Made by a program: the position numbers and the translations under genes
NCBI GenBank assembly: GCA_023238725.1
Contig: CM041535.1
Coordinates: forward strand, 27,519,978 to 27,583,977
Direction of reading: 5' to 3'
Length of the DNA stretch: 64,000 nt
Source: Scortum barcoo
Lineage: Eukaryota; Chordata; Actinopteri; Centrarchiformes; Terapontidae
Notes under the pieces: model-generated
What the model was told of the DNA's origin: nothing
Databases searched by the model: none
What the model saw: only the letters and a program-made list of their open reading frames with translations
Shown here: one piece after another, positions 22,543 through 35,373 of the stretch
Position numbering within the stretch: position 1 is the first letter of the stretch
Layout: every line of letters begins with the position of its first letter

Positions 22543-23732
22543 CTGCAACACACAAACATACAGACTCAGAAATGGAAGCAGTACATGACCTCTACACTCT
22601 GCATATCTGCTAAAAAAAAATACATTTCCATCTATAAAAGGCAGATTAAATGGATGACTGGAGCTGCAGCTACTGTAACAATGAATTTCATTATTGATAA
22701 ATCTGCTGATTATCACAGAGATGACATCCTTTAATTCCTTGTTATGCCCACAAACCAAAGATATTTCATTTACCATCAAATCCTCGCATCTGAGAATATT
22801 ACTGAAATAGTTCAACCAACTGATGAATCAACCAGTTGGTTAGAAAAAAGATAAACTATCTGTCAATGAACTTGACTCAATTATTTTTATGTTATGTGCA
22901 TTAAGATGTTTAAAATCAATGTAAAATATCTTATCAGATTTATTCCCTGTTAGATTCACCAACTCACTGTAAGGCCTGTGAATCACAACTCAAACAAATA
23001 AAACTACAAAAGCATATTCATCATGTTGTGCATATTTACTTTATACTATATCTGTTTTAGGGTGGATGTTTAAAATCTGGTGAAGAGTGACAGTCGACCA
23101 ACTCTTTCTTATTCACGCTTTTTTTATGTTAATGATTATGACCACTGTCAAATAAAGTTAAAAATAAAATGAACAGAAATAGAAATAAAATATTTTAAAA
23201 ATAGTTTAAAGACAGTAAAGCAATTAAGATCAGCGCATTAAATGTAAGGAGGAGGAAGTGACATTATGTCATTGTGATCATTAGTATGAATGTTGTGTTA
23301 TGAAAAAAAAAGTAATATTTTTAGTTTAATTTAACTTTGGTTTCCCTGTATTAAATAATGTTTACCTGATATTTTTCCTTCTGAATGGAAGTTAATGAAT
23401 GAGGGGAAAAAAAATGGTATATTTGTATTACAGTAGTGAACCATGGATCTTAAACCTCAGCCCTCGTCGGGGAAAGAGGTCAGCCTAATGTAGTGTGTCC
23501 CCTCTTATAGCAGGCCTACTACAAATTTGATTCTACCACTAATTCTACCACAGAAAGAGTGAAATAAAAATAAAACACTGATAATTTCTTAAGCAAAATG
23601 CAAAGCCTCCTTATAAACACTCGCTTCATCCCACAAGCTTTGTGAGCTTCAGCAGAACAAGGTGAAAACGGGCCGGGTACAAAACACATGACGGCCCCCT
23701 CCTACCACACAAACCAACTCACTGTCATCGTG
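22543..23732. other. Left end of large prdm6 intron
   Basis: AT-rich, no gene seen. It runs into the (CA)n array. Confidence 0.6.
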
Positions 23733-23951
23733 ACAGCACACACACATGATGACAGCACACATACATCACACACATGATGTGCACACACATCACACACACA
23801 CACACATGACAGCACACACACACACACACATCGTGACAGCACACACACACACACATGATGACAGCACACACACACACACATGACAGCACACACACACACA
23901 CACACACACATGTGACAGCACACACACATGACACACACACACACATCACAT

Positions 23952-23986
<35 letters not shown>

Positions 23987-24087
23987 ACAGCACACACACA
24001 TGACAGCACAGCACACACACACACACACACACACGTGAGCACACACACACCGTCGACAGCACACACACATGACAGCACACACACATG

Positions 24088-24118
<31 letters not shown>

Positions 24119-24140
24119 ATGACACACACACACACATCGT

Positions 24141-24173
<33 letters not shown>

Positions 24174-24235
24174 TCGTCACACACACACACACACACACAC
24201 CGTGACACACACACACACACACACACACACACCGT

Positions 24236-24271
<36 letters not shown>

Positions 24272-24504
24272 GTGACAGCACACACACATGACAGCACACA
24301 CACACACATGACAGCACACACACACACACACACATCGCACACACACATGACAGCACACACATGACAGCACACACACACACACATCGTGACACACACATCA
24401 GCACACACACACATCGTGACAGCACACACACACACACACACACAGTCGTGACAGCACACACACACACACACACATCGTGACACACACACACACACACACA
24501 TCGT

Positions 24505-24540
<36 letters not shown>

Positions 24541-24610
24541 CGTGACAGCACACACACACACACATCGTGACAGCACACACACACATCGCGTGACAGCACA
24601 CACACATCGG
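23733..24610. repeat. Compound (CA)n microsatellite array with GTGACAG interruptions
   Basis: About 0.9 kb of (CA)n runs, regularly interrupted by TCGTGACAG, TGATGACAG or ATGACAG. The interruptions recur as units, so this is a higher-order tandem array of (CA)n + CATCGTGACAG blocks rather than one simple run. The long Cys/Val open frames across it are repeat artefacts. Confidence 0.95.
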
Positions 24611-24778
24611 ATCGCGTCACTTTGGGACCCTCCAACACAAACAAGCAATATTCTTAACAAATAATACTATAAGATTGGCACAGAGGTCTGCAGGTCTACC
24701 CTGTGTTAGGATTTATTAGGGGAAACTTATTATGCAGAACTATCAGGGTAAACGAAACAACAAAACAAATCAGACAAC

Positions 24779-25450
24779 ATGGCGGCCGATCAGGTTCTAA
24801 CAGTTGAACCGCCAACAGGTCAAATTTATCCTGCGGCTGTCACAGGGACATTACTACGTCTTAATAAAATATTTAAGTCTCCCAGTAGTTTACTTTTCCT
24901 AAAAAAATATTGTGTTGCACTCCCTCTTGTAAAATAGTAAAGATAAATTTATACCAATAACTGCCACGAGCTAACATTTAGCGCTATATAAAACAGTTTA
25001 ATGCTTTACTCACACCTTGATGGTCAAGTGTAATTACAGGAGCTGAAACGCCTCTCAAAGCCTTCCTTTTCTGCACCAGATTAATCTCTGCTGTTGTTCT
25101 TCATTTGTTGATTAACTCAAACTTTTCATTAAAAGTTCATTTTTAGATTGGTGACTTCCATCATGAATCAGCAGGTTAGCTAACAGGCTAGCTAGCTGGT
25201 GTACTGGCGTTATTTCCCGACACATGTGATTGGTTCTCCCCACAGCGAGCGTAACACGTCATAAACTTACGTTAATAAAGCCCGCCCAATTAGAGGGATG
25301 ATTGGTCAATTTTACTGTCATTTCAAATTAGTCTCATTGAATTACTATTGGTCGGCCCTCTGTAAATTTGTAGCTGGACCACCAATCAGAGCTGAAAGCA
25401 GGTATTTTCCTCCTAGCAACAGCAGAGGCTGCAGAATCCTGATTGGTTGA
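24779..25450. promoter_or_regulatory. CCAAT-box cluster with YY1-like motif, possible promoter
   Basis: Six CCAAT/ATTGG boxes lie at about 25228, 25286, 25301, 25347, 25382 and 25441. This density is typical of NF-Y-bound promoters. CAACATGGCGGCC at 24775-24787 fits the YY1 site and could also be a start codon with a short open frame (24779-24937, 52 codons, no recognised homologue). No gene that would use it is visible in the window. Confidence 0.4.
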
Positions 25451-26469
25451 CGATGTTACATTTTCATTTAACCCTTTATAGTCCAACACAAAGTGAATAA
25501 ACAGTTTTGAAGGGTTTATAATAATAAAGGTGAGTTTTTTTTATGGACAAACCATCAATGACTTTTCGTGAAATTATGTATTTTTTATTATTATTGTTGT
25601 TTGCTTTGCTTTTTGTCTTTATAATTTAAATGTTGAAGTAGTTTTAAAATCTAATGTCACTCATACAGACATCAAATGTTTTCTATTTTTTTTTTATGTC
25701 TGACCTCAATATAAAACCAGATGTTGGATATAAAAGCATCATGACACATTATTGATCTAAGAAAAGAGAAAGGAAGACAGTCATATTCGTACATAAATAT
25801 AGAAATATGGATATTAGAAATAAAGAAGTTCAATGAGGTTTCACTGCTGCAGTATTTACTTCCCGTACATAGTATTTTAGTATTAGAGGATGGAGCTGAA
25901 AATATACAACTTTCAGATAAATAAGACTTTAGACTATTTAAACACAGATTAGTTTAAGTGACGAGCTGTAAAATTGTTGGCAGCGTGGAGATATTTATGG
26001 TAGAACAAAGTAAAAAATGTGTGTATTTTCAGAGATTCATGGCTTAATGGTGTGATCCTGTTTCAGTTTTAGGCTCAGGGTTTTCTTCAGAGTAAACCTT
26101 CGAAACTGAAAATGATTACGAGTGCCGCACTTACAGCTCAAACAAAGAGAAATAACTCCAGTTGATTTGAGATGTTTTAAACAAGCCCGGGCAACAAATC
26201 ATTAGCCTCTTATCCGCAGCCGGGCTGAAGCTGTGATTATTACGGGCCTGCTGGGCATTAAACGTTATACAAACCTGATTTACACCTGCTTAAAAGCCCC
26301 GCTGCTCCGACTGCCAACATCTCGGCCGTAAAAACAACTTCTGAGCTCTAAAAATACTTTTTAAGAGCGACAGTTGAAGAAACACGTGAAACAAGATGCA
26401 TGAACGTGAAACAGAAACCAAACAAGAACAAGAATTTTTTTTTTGCAGATGTGGCAGGACACTCAACTC

Positions 26470-26715
26470 AGTCCTTTTAATATTTACACATTATTGCTTA
26501 ACAGTATTATCTATATTCTATTTTACATTTATTAATTTCTGTTTAGTTATATATTTTATCTTAGTCTTATCATTTAGATTTTAGGTATATATTTTATTCT
26601 ACTACTTTAGTTTTAGGTTTTCTTCTTTCTAAATATGTTTTCGAGCCTGTGAATTTCATTGCCAGCATTTAGCTTCATGTAATTGTTGTGCAAATGACAA
26701 ATAAATCTTGAATCG
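26470..26715 (+). mobile_element. 3' tail of a fish non-LTR retroelement
   Basis: T-rich body followed by TAATTGTTGTGCAAATGACA and AATAAATCTTGAATC, a terminal motif common to fish LINE-related repeats. A related copy in the opposite orientation is at 34262-34510. Confidence 0.6.
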
Positions 26716-29700
26716 ACTCTCAAAAAGCAGAAAACTGAAGCTACATGTTTCTGTATATATTCATCCTCTCTGCAGGAAACTTTCCTCTCCTCTGTGGTGC
26801 CTCCGTCAGGACAAATTTTACAAAAACATTTATGAATTCAATTTAAAGGTTTAAATTTAACAGTCATTCTTTCGCCTCCCTGTAGGAAAACTCCCACCTC
26901 CGTAGTGCAAAGCAGTGTTGTCTTTATCTCCACCAACATATAAAAACAGACATTTTTAGCAGAGTTGAGAGTTTGGACATCATCTTGCGTAAAAAGCACT
27001 TTAAAAATGATGAAATCTGAATCTTAAATCTGTACATTTCATGCAAAATCAGCATCCAAATAAAACAATTAAAACTGAGTGCATGAATAAAGAGAAGAAT
27101 CCAGCGAGCAGTTAAAACGAGTCGATGTCTCTCTGCCTCTCTGCCTGTTCATTATTAATCCATCCATCCATCCATCCATGTGGAGACGCTCTGCGACTGT
27201 ATTGAGGAGGCGTTGAGAGCGTTTATAAGGTGACGACCCGAGCCGATAGCCAGCATCTCCGCTGTCCATACAGCCAACAAACAATCGATGCTGTGAATGA
27301 CTGCGAGAATCAGAGGAAACAGCCTCATTTATTATTCTCCGGATGTAAGCACTTTAATGTCCGTCACTGTCCGTCTGTCTGTACCTGATTCTTTGTCTCA
27401 TCTATTGTAATATATACACTTTGACTCTTTAGTGTTAATTATTGGATTATCTATTTCTTTTCCAAGTTCCAGGTACATTTTGAATTTTTTATCCAATTTT
27501 ATCAGAGTGAAAATATCTTTATATGAAGGTAAACATCATAACTTTACATGTCTCTTCTTCAGAGGAAATGCATCTTAAGATTTCAGAGTTTAAAATTTAA
27601 AAATCGCTTTGTTTATCGTCTTCAGGGAAGCATGATGGGATATGTGATCTTTGGAGAAACCTGAGGACGGATCTTTGTGTCCTTTATTTACAGTAATAAG
27701 TCTTTAATGTATATTTATCCCTCTGTCTGCGCTCTTTTCTTTCACCCCTCTGAGTGCTTCATGTTTAGAAATGATGTTTCTCTTGTACTTTAGTCTGAGC
27801 CTCACTTCTTATTTTTCACTGCTGGTTTCAGTTTTAATGTTGGAGTTAAGTTTTTGTGAGTTAAGTTTTTGTGAGTTTAGTGAGCGTGATTGTGTGTGTG
27901 GTGTGTTTTGTTCCCTGCAGCCTGTAATGAAACTGCTCTCCGCTGTTGTTTAAAGCTTTTGTTACTGGCAGCCATTTGTCACTGACATCTATTTAAACAA
28001 ATCTCTGCGTTTAACAGCCTCCCGCGTCGTCCTGCTCCACTTTACTGGCTGCTGCCGTGGGTTCAGCTTTTCAAAAAGCAGAGTGGGAGCACCCAAAGGT
28101 GGCCTGCTGTAGTGAAACAACAAAAGGATGCCAGATTATTTTGTTCATGATGGTGAACGCTGCAACACGTGTCAGTGCTGGCAAAGAGATTATTAAAACT
28201 GCTGATTTCAAACTGACAGTGCGAGACTTACACTAAACTTTGTTTTTAAAATGAGATACTCAGGATGAAATACAAAAACTGTTTCCCATTAATTCACTCA
28301 TTTAAATCTTGAGGAATCATTGAGGACAGCCCTTATTTTCAGAAAAAACAAACAGTTAAAAACAGATTTGTATCACGCTACTTGGATGATTTCAGTGACC
28401 TCAAGGTGGCGCCGTGATAGTCAAGCTTACGTTTTGTCAAATTATCTCGAAAACCTACAGTCAAACGTCTTTCATATTTTTAATCTCACAAGTCATCTGC
28501 ATCTTTGTTCTGATGATCTACTGCTCTAAAATGTCAAATGTCTCATAAATGTCATAAAAAATAAATAAAGGTAACGCTGTCTGCAAATTTTATGGTAAGT
28601 AAGTGATAATTACCAAATAATGTAATTTCTTTGAAAATACCCCTAAATGACCCCATTATTTTCCCAAAATTTAAAAATGAAGAAATCTGAATCTTAGCCC
28701 CACTATACAAATAAATTTTGTTCATTCATTCACCTAATCAATTATCATACTATTAGCAAACTTACTACAAAATGCAAAAAGCATTGAATTCATATAACTT
28801 TGCTGGTAATGTATAAAAAAATTATCAGCTATTTATTGTTGTTGTTGGGAAATTGTGGACTATAATGATTAAATAATGTTGGGGTAATTTCCGATAAATG
28901 TTGGGTAAATAATGGATTAGTTTGGGGGTAATTACAAAGTTGGTACTAAATATGGTAATTATTAGCTACTTACTATGAAATTTGTTAAAATGAAGCTTTA
29001 CCAAAATGTATAATTTTCTAAGGCCACTGTATGAAAGGCAGATTGGGGAAATATTAAATAAACAGTTATAAAAACTGCACCATGGGAGGTTAAAGCTACA
29101 ATAAGCTTTGTATGACCACTAGAGGGCAGTAAATTGACTTCAAATCAAAGTTTTGAGTGTTCATTGATATATTACTTTTACATTAATTGTGAATAATAAC
29201 ACAAAACACTATAAAACACATTTGATTCTGGATGATTCTGCAAAACCATGTACATTATATGAACATATATTATATTAAACATATTCATTTATCCATTAAA
29301 TAATAATATGTACATTTCAGTATGTTTCCCTGCTGATTTTGATGGTTTTAAAGTGTATTTTTGTGATGCTGTAAGTTATATGATGCCTTCATTAAGACCT
29401 GTCTGTGACCCTCTGCTGACTTTACAGTAAAGCGCCTGACGCTGCAGTGAACCAGCAGCTGGTTTCTGGCTTTATGCCGTTCTGTCAAAGAGGTTTTGGG
29501 CTGCCCGTGTTTATCGAATCCATCGCTACAAAATTCCATCTGCAAGACAAACGGCCAAATATAACATGTTGTTTAGTTCAACAGCTAGAAAATGAAGCAA
29601 ACACTGCCGGCCGCGTTCACAGCTCCGCCTGTCATTTTTCCATCTGAGTACAACAATCGTGACAAAATTGTTTTGTTTTTTTTCCCTGCAACAGTTTTGG

Positions 29701-31901
29701 TTCCTTAAAGCTCCATAAATTATCTGTGTTTGACCTTCGGTTTGTCGGACAGACGACCCTCTCAGCACCGAGCTGCTTTATATTCACAAACTGAGACCAC
29801 ACATCATCTGAGCTGCTGCAGGAGGAGCTGAGCGTCCAGCGCCGCCTTCAAAAGACTTTAAACCACGTTAATCCAAGTTTTACTCCACAAGGAAACTAAC
29901 GAAATATGATCCACATTATCGATTAATCTGCAAGCCAAGTCTTGATTAGTTCTTCTGTATAAAGTTTGGGAAAACAATAATACTCATAGTAATCAGGTGG
30001 TCAAAAAACAGTTTTCCTGAAACTTCAATTTAACGTTTTCAAATGTTTTGTTCGACCAAAAGTCTAAAAATATTCAGTTTACATGATGGAAAACAGAGGA
30101 AAGCAGCAAATCCTCAAACCGGAGAAGTATATTTATGCTTGAAAAATGAATTAAAAGATGAGTCGGTTGTGAAAATAGTTGCTGATCTATTTTCTATCAA
30201 TTGAGTAAATGTTTCAGAATTTTATTTTGAAATGATCTTCCTGTTCAGAATGGTGGTCGATGGTGAAGACAGAAAACAAAGGGAGAGACGTGACGTGACG
30301 AACGCAGCTCCATGAACTGCTGAAAATGTGAAATATTTGAAGTAACTGCAGCTCTGATGAAGACGTCGATGAGTCACAGCAAGTGGAACCAAACTGATTA
30401 TTTACTTTGAGCTTTTTAGTGAAACTGAAGTGAGTCTAATCTGTCTGTCTGTGCCACTTTACATTTACAAGAAGCAGGAGAGAGGAGGAAAGAGGGGAGG
30501 ATTAACACACACACACACACACACACTGACGGGCTGTGTGTGTGTGTGTTTTAAGAGGGTGGTGGATTACAGCTCTCTCATTCAGTCATTGATCTTCGCT
30601 GTCAGTGCTTCACTTACTGCTCTGTCACTGTCTGTCTGCACACACACACACACACACACTGGCTATCAGATATAGAACATTATAATGTTGATTAACAATA
30701 AAAAGTGAAACTCAAATGAAGCTTTCGTACATTTTATGATATAAAAACATCACTTGCTTGCTTCATGTTTAAACATCAACATTTAAAATCCCGTCTGAAG
30801 GTAAACTGGTTCATGATCTGATTAAAAAAAAAACTTTTTGTTGCCTCTTTATTTGTTTGTAATGTGTGTAAATGTTCATCAGCCAACATGTTTGTACGTA
30901 TTCTTTACGAAACATCAAAGATTCAGACGTCATTTTCCAAACAAAAATGAGATGAAATAAAGTTTAACGTGTTCGTCTCTGCAGCTTTCCTCTGAACCGT
31001 CCCATATAAATCAGTTCTCCACCTGACGAGTCTGTTTGGACAGAAATAAACTCAAACTCGAAGAAAAACCTTCCTGGATCATTTCTTGCAGATGCTTTTT
31101 GTTTCTGTGTTCAAATAGTATTTTGACCAAAACTCGACTAAACACTGCTTCATTTTCCATCCAGCTGTTTATGTTTGCTCATCAGCGACAAACAGATCCA
31201 CGTTAGAGGCCTGCAGAGCTCGATATTTAAGGAAATGATTGGCATTTTGGGAAATAAAATGATGAAAGACATTACATTAAAGGATTGGCATGAAAAATAT
31301 GACAGACAGTTCAGCTTAGCATAAAAACTGGATTAAATTTAAGGTACTTTCTAGGTAAAAGTAATTTCTAAAAAGAAGAGCACAGATTTTTTTGTTTAAT
31401 TTAGTTTCTTTCATTTTTTCTCTCTTATTTATCATCTCACATTGGAAACCACTGAACAAAAAAAAATAACTGTATATAAAATACTTTAACTGTTTTATAC
31501 TTTTAGTGGAGTATTTTTAAATTGTTGTAGTGGTACTTTAACTTAAGTAAAGACAGTTTTTGCACAACTGAGATTTAACAAATGAGATGCTAAAAGTTTC
31601 AGAGGTGCTGATTGGTCGTAGCTTCATATTTACAGCACAGACGTGAATATTTGTATTTAATAAAAATGTTGAACTGTTCCTTTAAATCACATGATTTTAA
31701 TCATGTGTTCCAGAATTCAGATTTCTGGTAGTTTCACATGAGTGACAGTGATCTGCACAACCTCAACCAACAGCTGAGTGTGTGTGTGTGTGTGAGACAG
31801 AAGTGTGTCTGAACTTTACTGACAGTGTTTTGACCTTTTGACCTTATTACAGAGAGTAAATCTTCTCCTTGTCTGGAGCGAGCCGACGCTTCAGAGATAC
31901 C

Positions 31902-31939
<38 letters not shown>

Positions 31940-34261
31940 AGACAGGAATGCGGTCCAGTTATCAGTTAAAGACTCTTAACTGCAGCTCTGAAGCAACGCT
32001 GGCATGTAAATGGCTGCTTCGCCATCAGAGGACGATGTGTGTGTGATGAGTGTGTATGTGTGATGAGTGTGTGTGAGAGTGTGTGTGTGTGTGTGTTAAA
32101 TGTGTTTATCACCGGGTGTGTGATGTGTGTGATGTGTGTGTGTGTCAGTAAGTCACTAATGCAGCCGTGAGTTATCGTCAAAGTGTCTAAAGGTGTTACG
32201 ACACTCTCTCTCACACACACACACACACACATACATAGTGGAGTGCATTTGAAGCTTTTTAACACCAAAACATTTCAAATCTTTCATCAGCAAAGTTCAA
32301 CAGGAGTTTTTTTTAATGAAATAATAGAATGTTTTTTATTTTTAAGCTCTGAGGCGACAGAATTGGATGCGTCTGGATGTTTCTCCTCTGAGAAACTTCA
32401 CACCGTGTGCTGAAAAAACATTAAAATTCATTCATTTATTTAACATGTATGCTGAGCTAATGTACTTTGTAAAACACATGATTGGAGGAGAAGAACGAAT
32501 GCAGGATAATGAAGGAACCCTTCCTAATTAACACCGCCTCAAACACTCACCATCACTCCAAATGTAAATTAATCCGCCACTAAAAATAGTCCCTAACAAT
32601 TTATCACTTCTTGCAGGACGTCTCACACACATTATTGTTAAACGTGGGCAGTACAATACTATAGACTCAAGTTTTACAGAACATTTCAGAGAAATCAAGT
32701 CAATAATATAGATTAATATAGATTATATATTTCTTTATTTGGATCAGCCTCTGAACTAATGAACTGATGAGTAGTTCTCCTGGAAAAAAAAAACAGGGCC
32801 CCTTTTTCCAAAAGCATCTTAAAGCTACATCCTTTTGTGTGTTTACGGCCTGATACAGTGATGTCAGAGTGTACCGATCACATCCCGAGTACACGTCCGC
32901 ATCACAAGTTCATTCAAAGAGTCTGCTGCTGTGGTGTGTTCAAGTGCTGGTGGAAATCTGATGTTTAAGAGTCAAACACATTCACGAGTCACTGTGTAAG
33001 ATAAAAACGATCTGAGAACATGTTTTGTAAAGATAATGTGCATTTACAGTAATAATTTCTCTGTTTTTTAATCAACTCACTCATATTAGATGTTGGAGAT
33101 TCCCACCACCATGAACAGACCACTTCAAAATTTTAATTCAGTAACCACAATTTTATTGCAATCCAACAGAATAAGCTTTGAGAAATAAAGTCTAATAATC
33201 TTAATAGTTGAGTCCAGTTCAGCCCAAAAATCACAAACTTGCCTCAAAATGACTTTACGACCTGTAAAAAAAAGCTGTTGTACTGCAGGATGGTGTTTGG
33301 GAGTTACTGATTGATTATCCTGATCGCATCACAACAATTTAAACCCCATAACACTAAAAAACACGTTTTTTATATAAACCTCAAAGTATCCGATCAGCTG
33401 TTTCTGCAGATAAAATGTCAGTGTTAGAAAAAGTCTGACTGTCAATCTTCTTCTTCTCTTTCTCGAACAAACTGTTGTCTTCTTCTTCTTCTTCTTTTTC
33501 AGCCCAAATCCTGTAAAACTGTTCCTGAGAGCCGATCAATGCTCACACACTCCTGTTCTACAGCTAATCAATGAAACTCTACTAATTCTATTGTTATCTG
33601 CTCTCTTCATCGGCCTCCTCCTCCTCCTCATCTTAACATGTCTCCTCCTCGCTCCCTCCTCCTCGTCTTCTCCTTCCTCTTTCACCTCTTCCTCCTCCTC
33701 TCTAATCTTACTGTGCCTTCTCCTGCAGGTGATGCATAAAACACCTCATGAAAAAGGATTTACACTCCGACTCTGTGACAAAGGTGAATGTAAATCTGTT
33801 GTAAATTATATAAAAAACATCAGGATTTTAGAAATACTGACCCAAGTCCCACTGATTCACTCCTTCACATAAGGGTCTCTAAAAACGTGTCACTAATTTG
33901 AAGTAAAATCAAAATATAAACTCAACACAACCAATTTCTCTCTAATTAAAACCACTTTGTCTCTAGTCGCTCTTTTGAAGAAGCTTCCAGGAAGTTATCA
34001 GGAAATGTAAACTGTTTAACGTGCTGTTCAGCAGATAAATACGGCGTCCTGATGATGAAAAAATACTGGCAAACTTCCCCAAAGTGACTTAAATCCCTAA
34101 AATCACATAAAATAAGTCTAAAAAAAGAATCTCAAATACTCACTGACTTCAAATGTGAATTAATCCGCCACTGAAAATAGTCCCTAACAAATGCTATTTC
34201 CTCTACATTTAATAAAATCTACAGTGAGCAGCTGTTTTAGGAAACAACTTTAAAAAACTTC

Positions 34262-34510
34262 AATTTCTATTTCAAGATTTTTATTATCACATGCACAACA
34301 ATCTATTTAAAAGAAAGACCACACATGCAAAAAATGATACTAAAAAACTAAAAATAAATAATAAACTTAAGTAAAATAAAATATAGATCTAAAATATAAA
34401 TTATACAACTAAATAAAATATATAAATAAAGATAATATACAATAAAATACCGAAAATACTACTGAAAGTGCGATTAAGTGGAGTATTTGTGTATAATTTA
34501 TGTCTCTGTG
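34262..34510 (-). mobile_element. 3' tail of a fish non-LTR retroelement (minus orientation)
   Basis: The minus strand ends GATTGTTGTGCATGTGATAA, then TAAAAATCTTGAAATAG, matching the tail at 26470-26715. The body is A-rich on the plus strand. Confidence 0.55.
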
Positions 34511-35373
34511 AATCAGTGGGCTTGGAGCCGAGAGCCAAAGACAGAAAGTCAGAAAATAGTTGAGAAACCAACAAACATGTTGTTGGTTTTTCGTGTTTTT
34601 ATGGGATTTGTTGATGAGAGGAAAAACAGGATAACACAAGCTTTAAATTTTAAAATCACCCATCATCAGGGGAACCTGCACTAAATGAACTTGCATTGCT
34701 TAAAAATTGCACGTGAAACTCTGGAAACATGTGACATCCCGAGAAAATCCTCTAATATGTGCCCTTCAAACCATCATGGTCCTGCTTCATGTTGAATCCA
34801 AGTCTCCTTTTTGTTTACTTCGTCTTTAACCTCCACATCCTCCATCACCTCGTCCTCGTGCCTCTCTGTCTCCTAACAGAGAGAAACCCTCCGTTCAAAC
34901 TCTCCATCTGATTCGTCTCTGTTGTCACTCATGTTAAATGTTCTGGAACCAGTTGAAGTGAAATGAAGGTTAAATAAAAACCAAAATAAAGATGGACTCT
35001 TCATTCATCCCCTCTGCGACACGCTGGCGTTTATTCCACCAAATCTTTCACACAACCTGTCGCAGAGGAGTCCATTTTTCAGCGGTAAGCCTCATAAACC
35101 TGCTGCCATCGCTGCCATCAGCGAGCGCCGCCACCGCCCAAAGTGCCCAAGAGCAACAGTCTGGACCTCCACGCGATCCGCGAGAGCCGCCGCATCTGAA
35201 CCTGTGTTTTCACCGACTCGTAAATCAGGGAGGTAATAATCGTTCGGAGAAATGGATAATATTTGGATAACCGACCCCGATTCACCTCAGAGCGAAGCAG
35301 CAGCCAGTTCCCCTCTGAAGGCCGAGCGGCTGCTTTCTCTGACAACACGGAGCAGCAGAGCGTCACGCACCGA

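Larger units (their letters stand above)
25451..35373. other. prdm6 intron interior, mostly unique DNA with microsatellites
   Basis: No exon was recognised. It holds short (AC)n/(GT)n tracts near 30505-30550, 30640-30660, 31780, 31905-31935, 32035-32150 and 32212-32230. A (CCAT)n run is at about 27162-27178 and a CT-rich tract at 33475-33725. LINE tails lie at 26470-26715 and 34262-34510. A GC-rich unique block at about 35020-35260 sits just before the minisatellite. Confidence 0.6.

Noticed and set aside
23702..24660. Minus-strand Cys/Val-repeat open frames
   Set aside because: Translation of (CA)n repeat DNA; the same artefact occurs in all three frames.
24779..24937. Short open frame starting at ATGGCGGCC
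   Set aside because: Only 52 codons, with no recognised homologue or splice partner. The ATGGCGGC string is equally explained as a YY1-type site.
33725..33790. Possible + strand exon after a pyrimidine tract (CTCCTGCAG ... GACAAAG|GTGAAT)
   Set aside because: The splice-like ends are of modest quality, the peptide matches no family I know, and no partner exon is visible on that strand.
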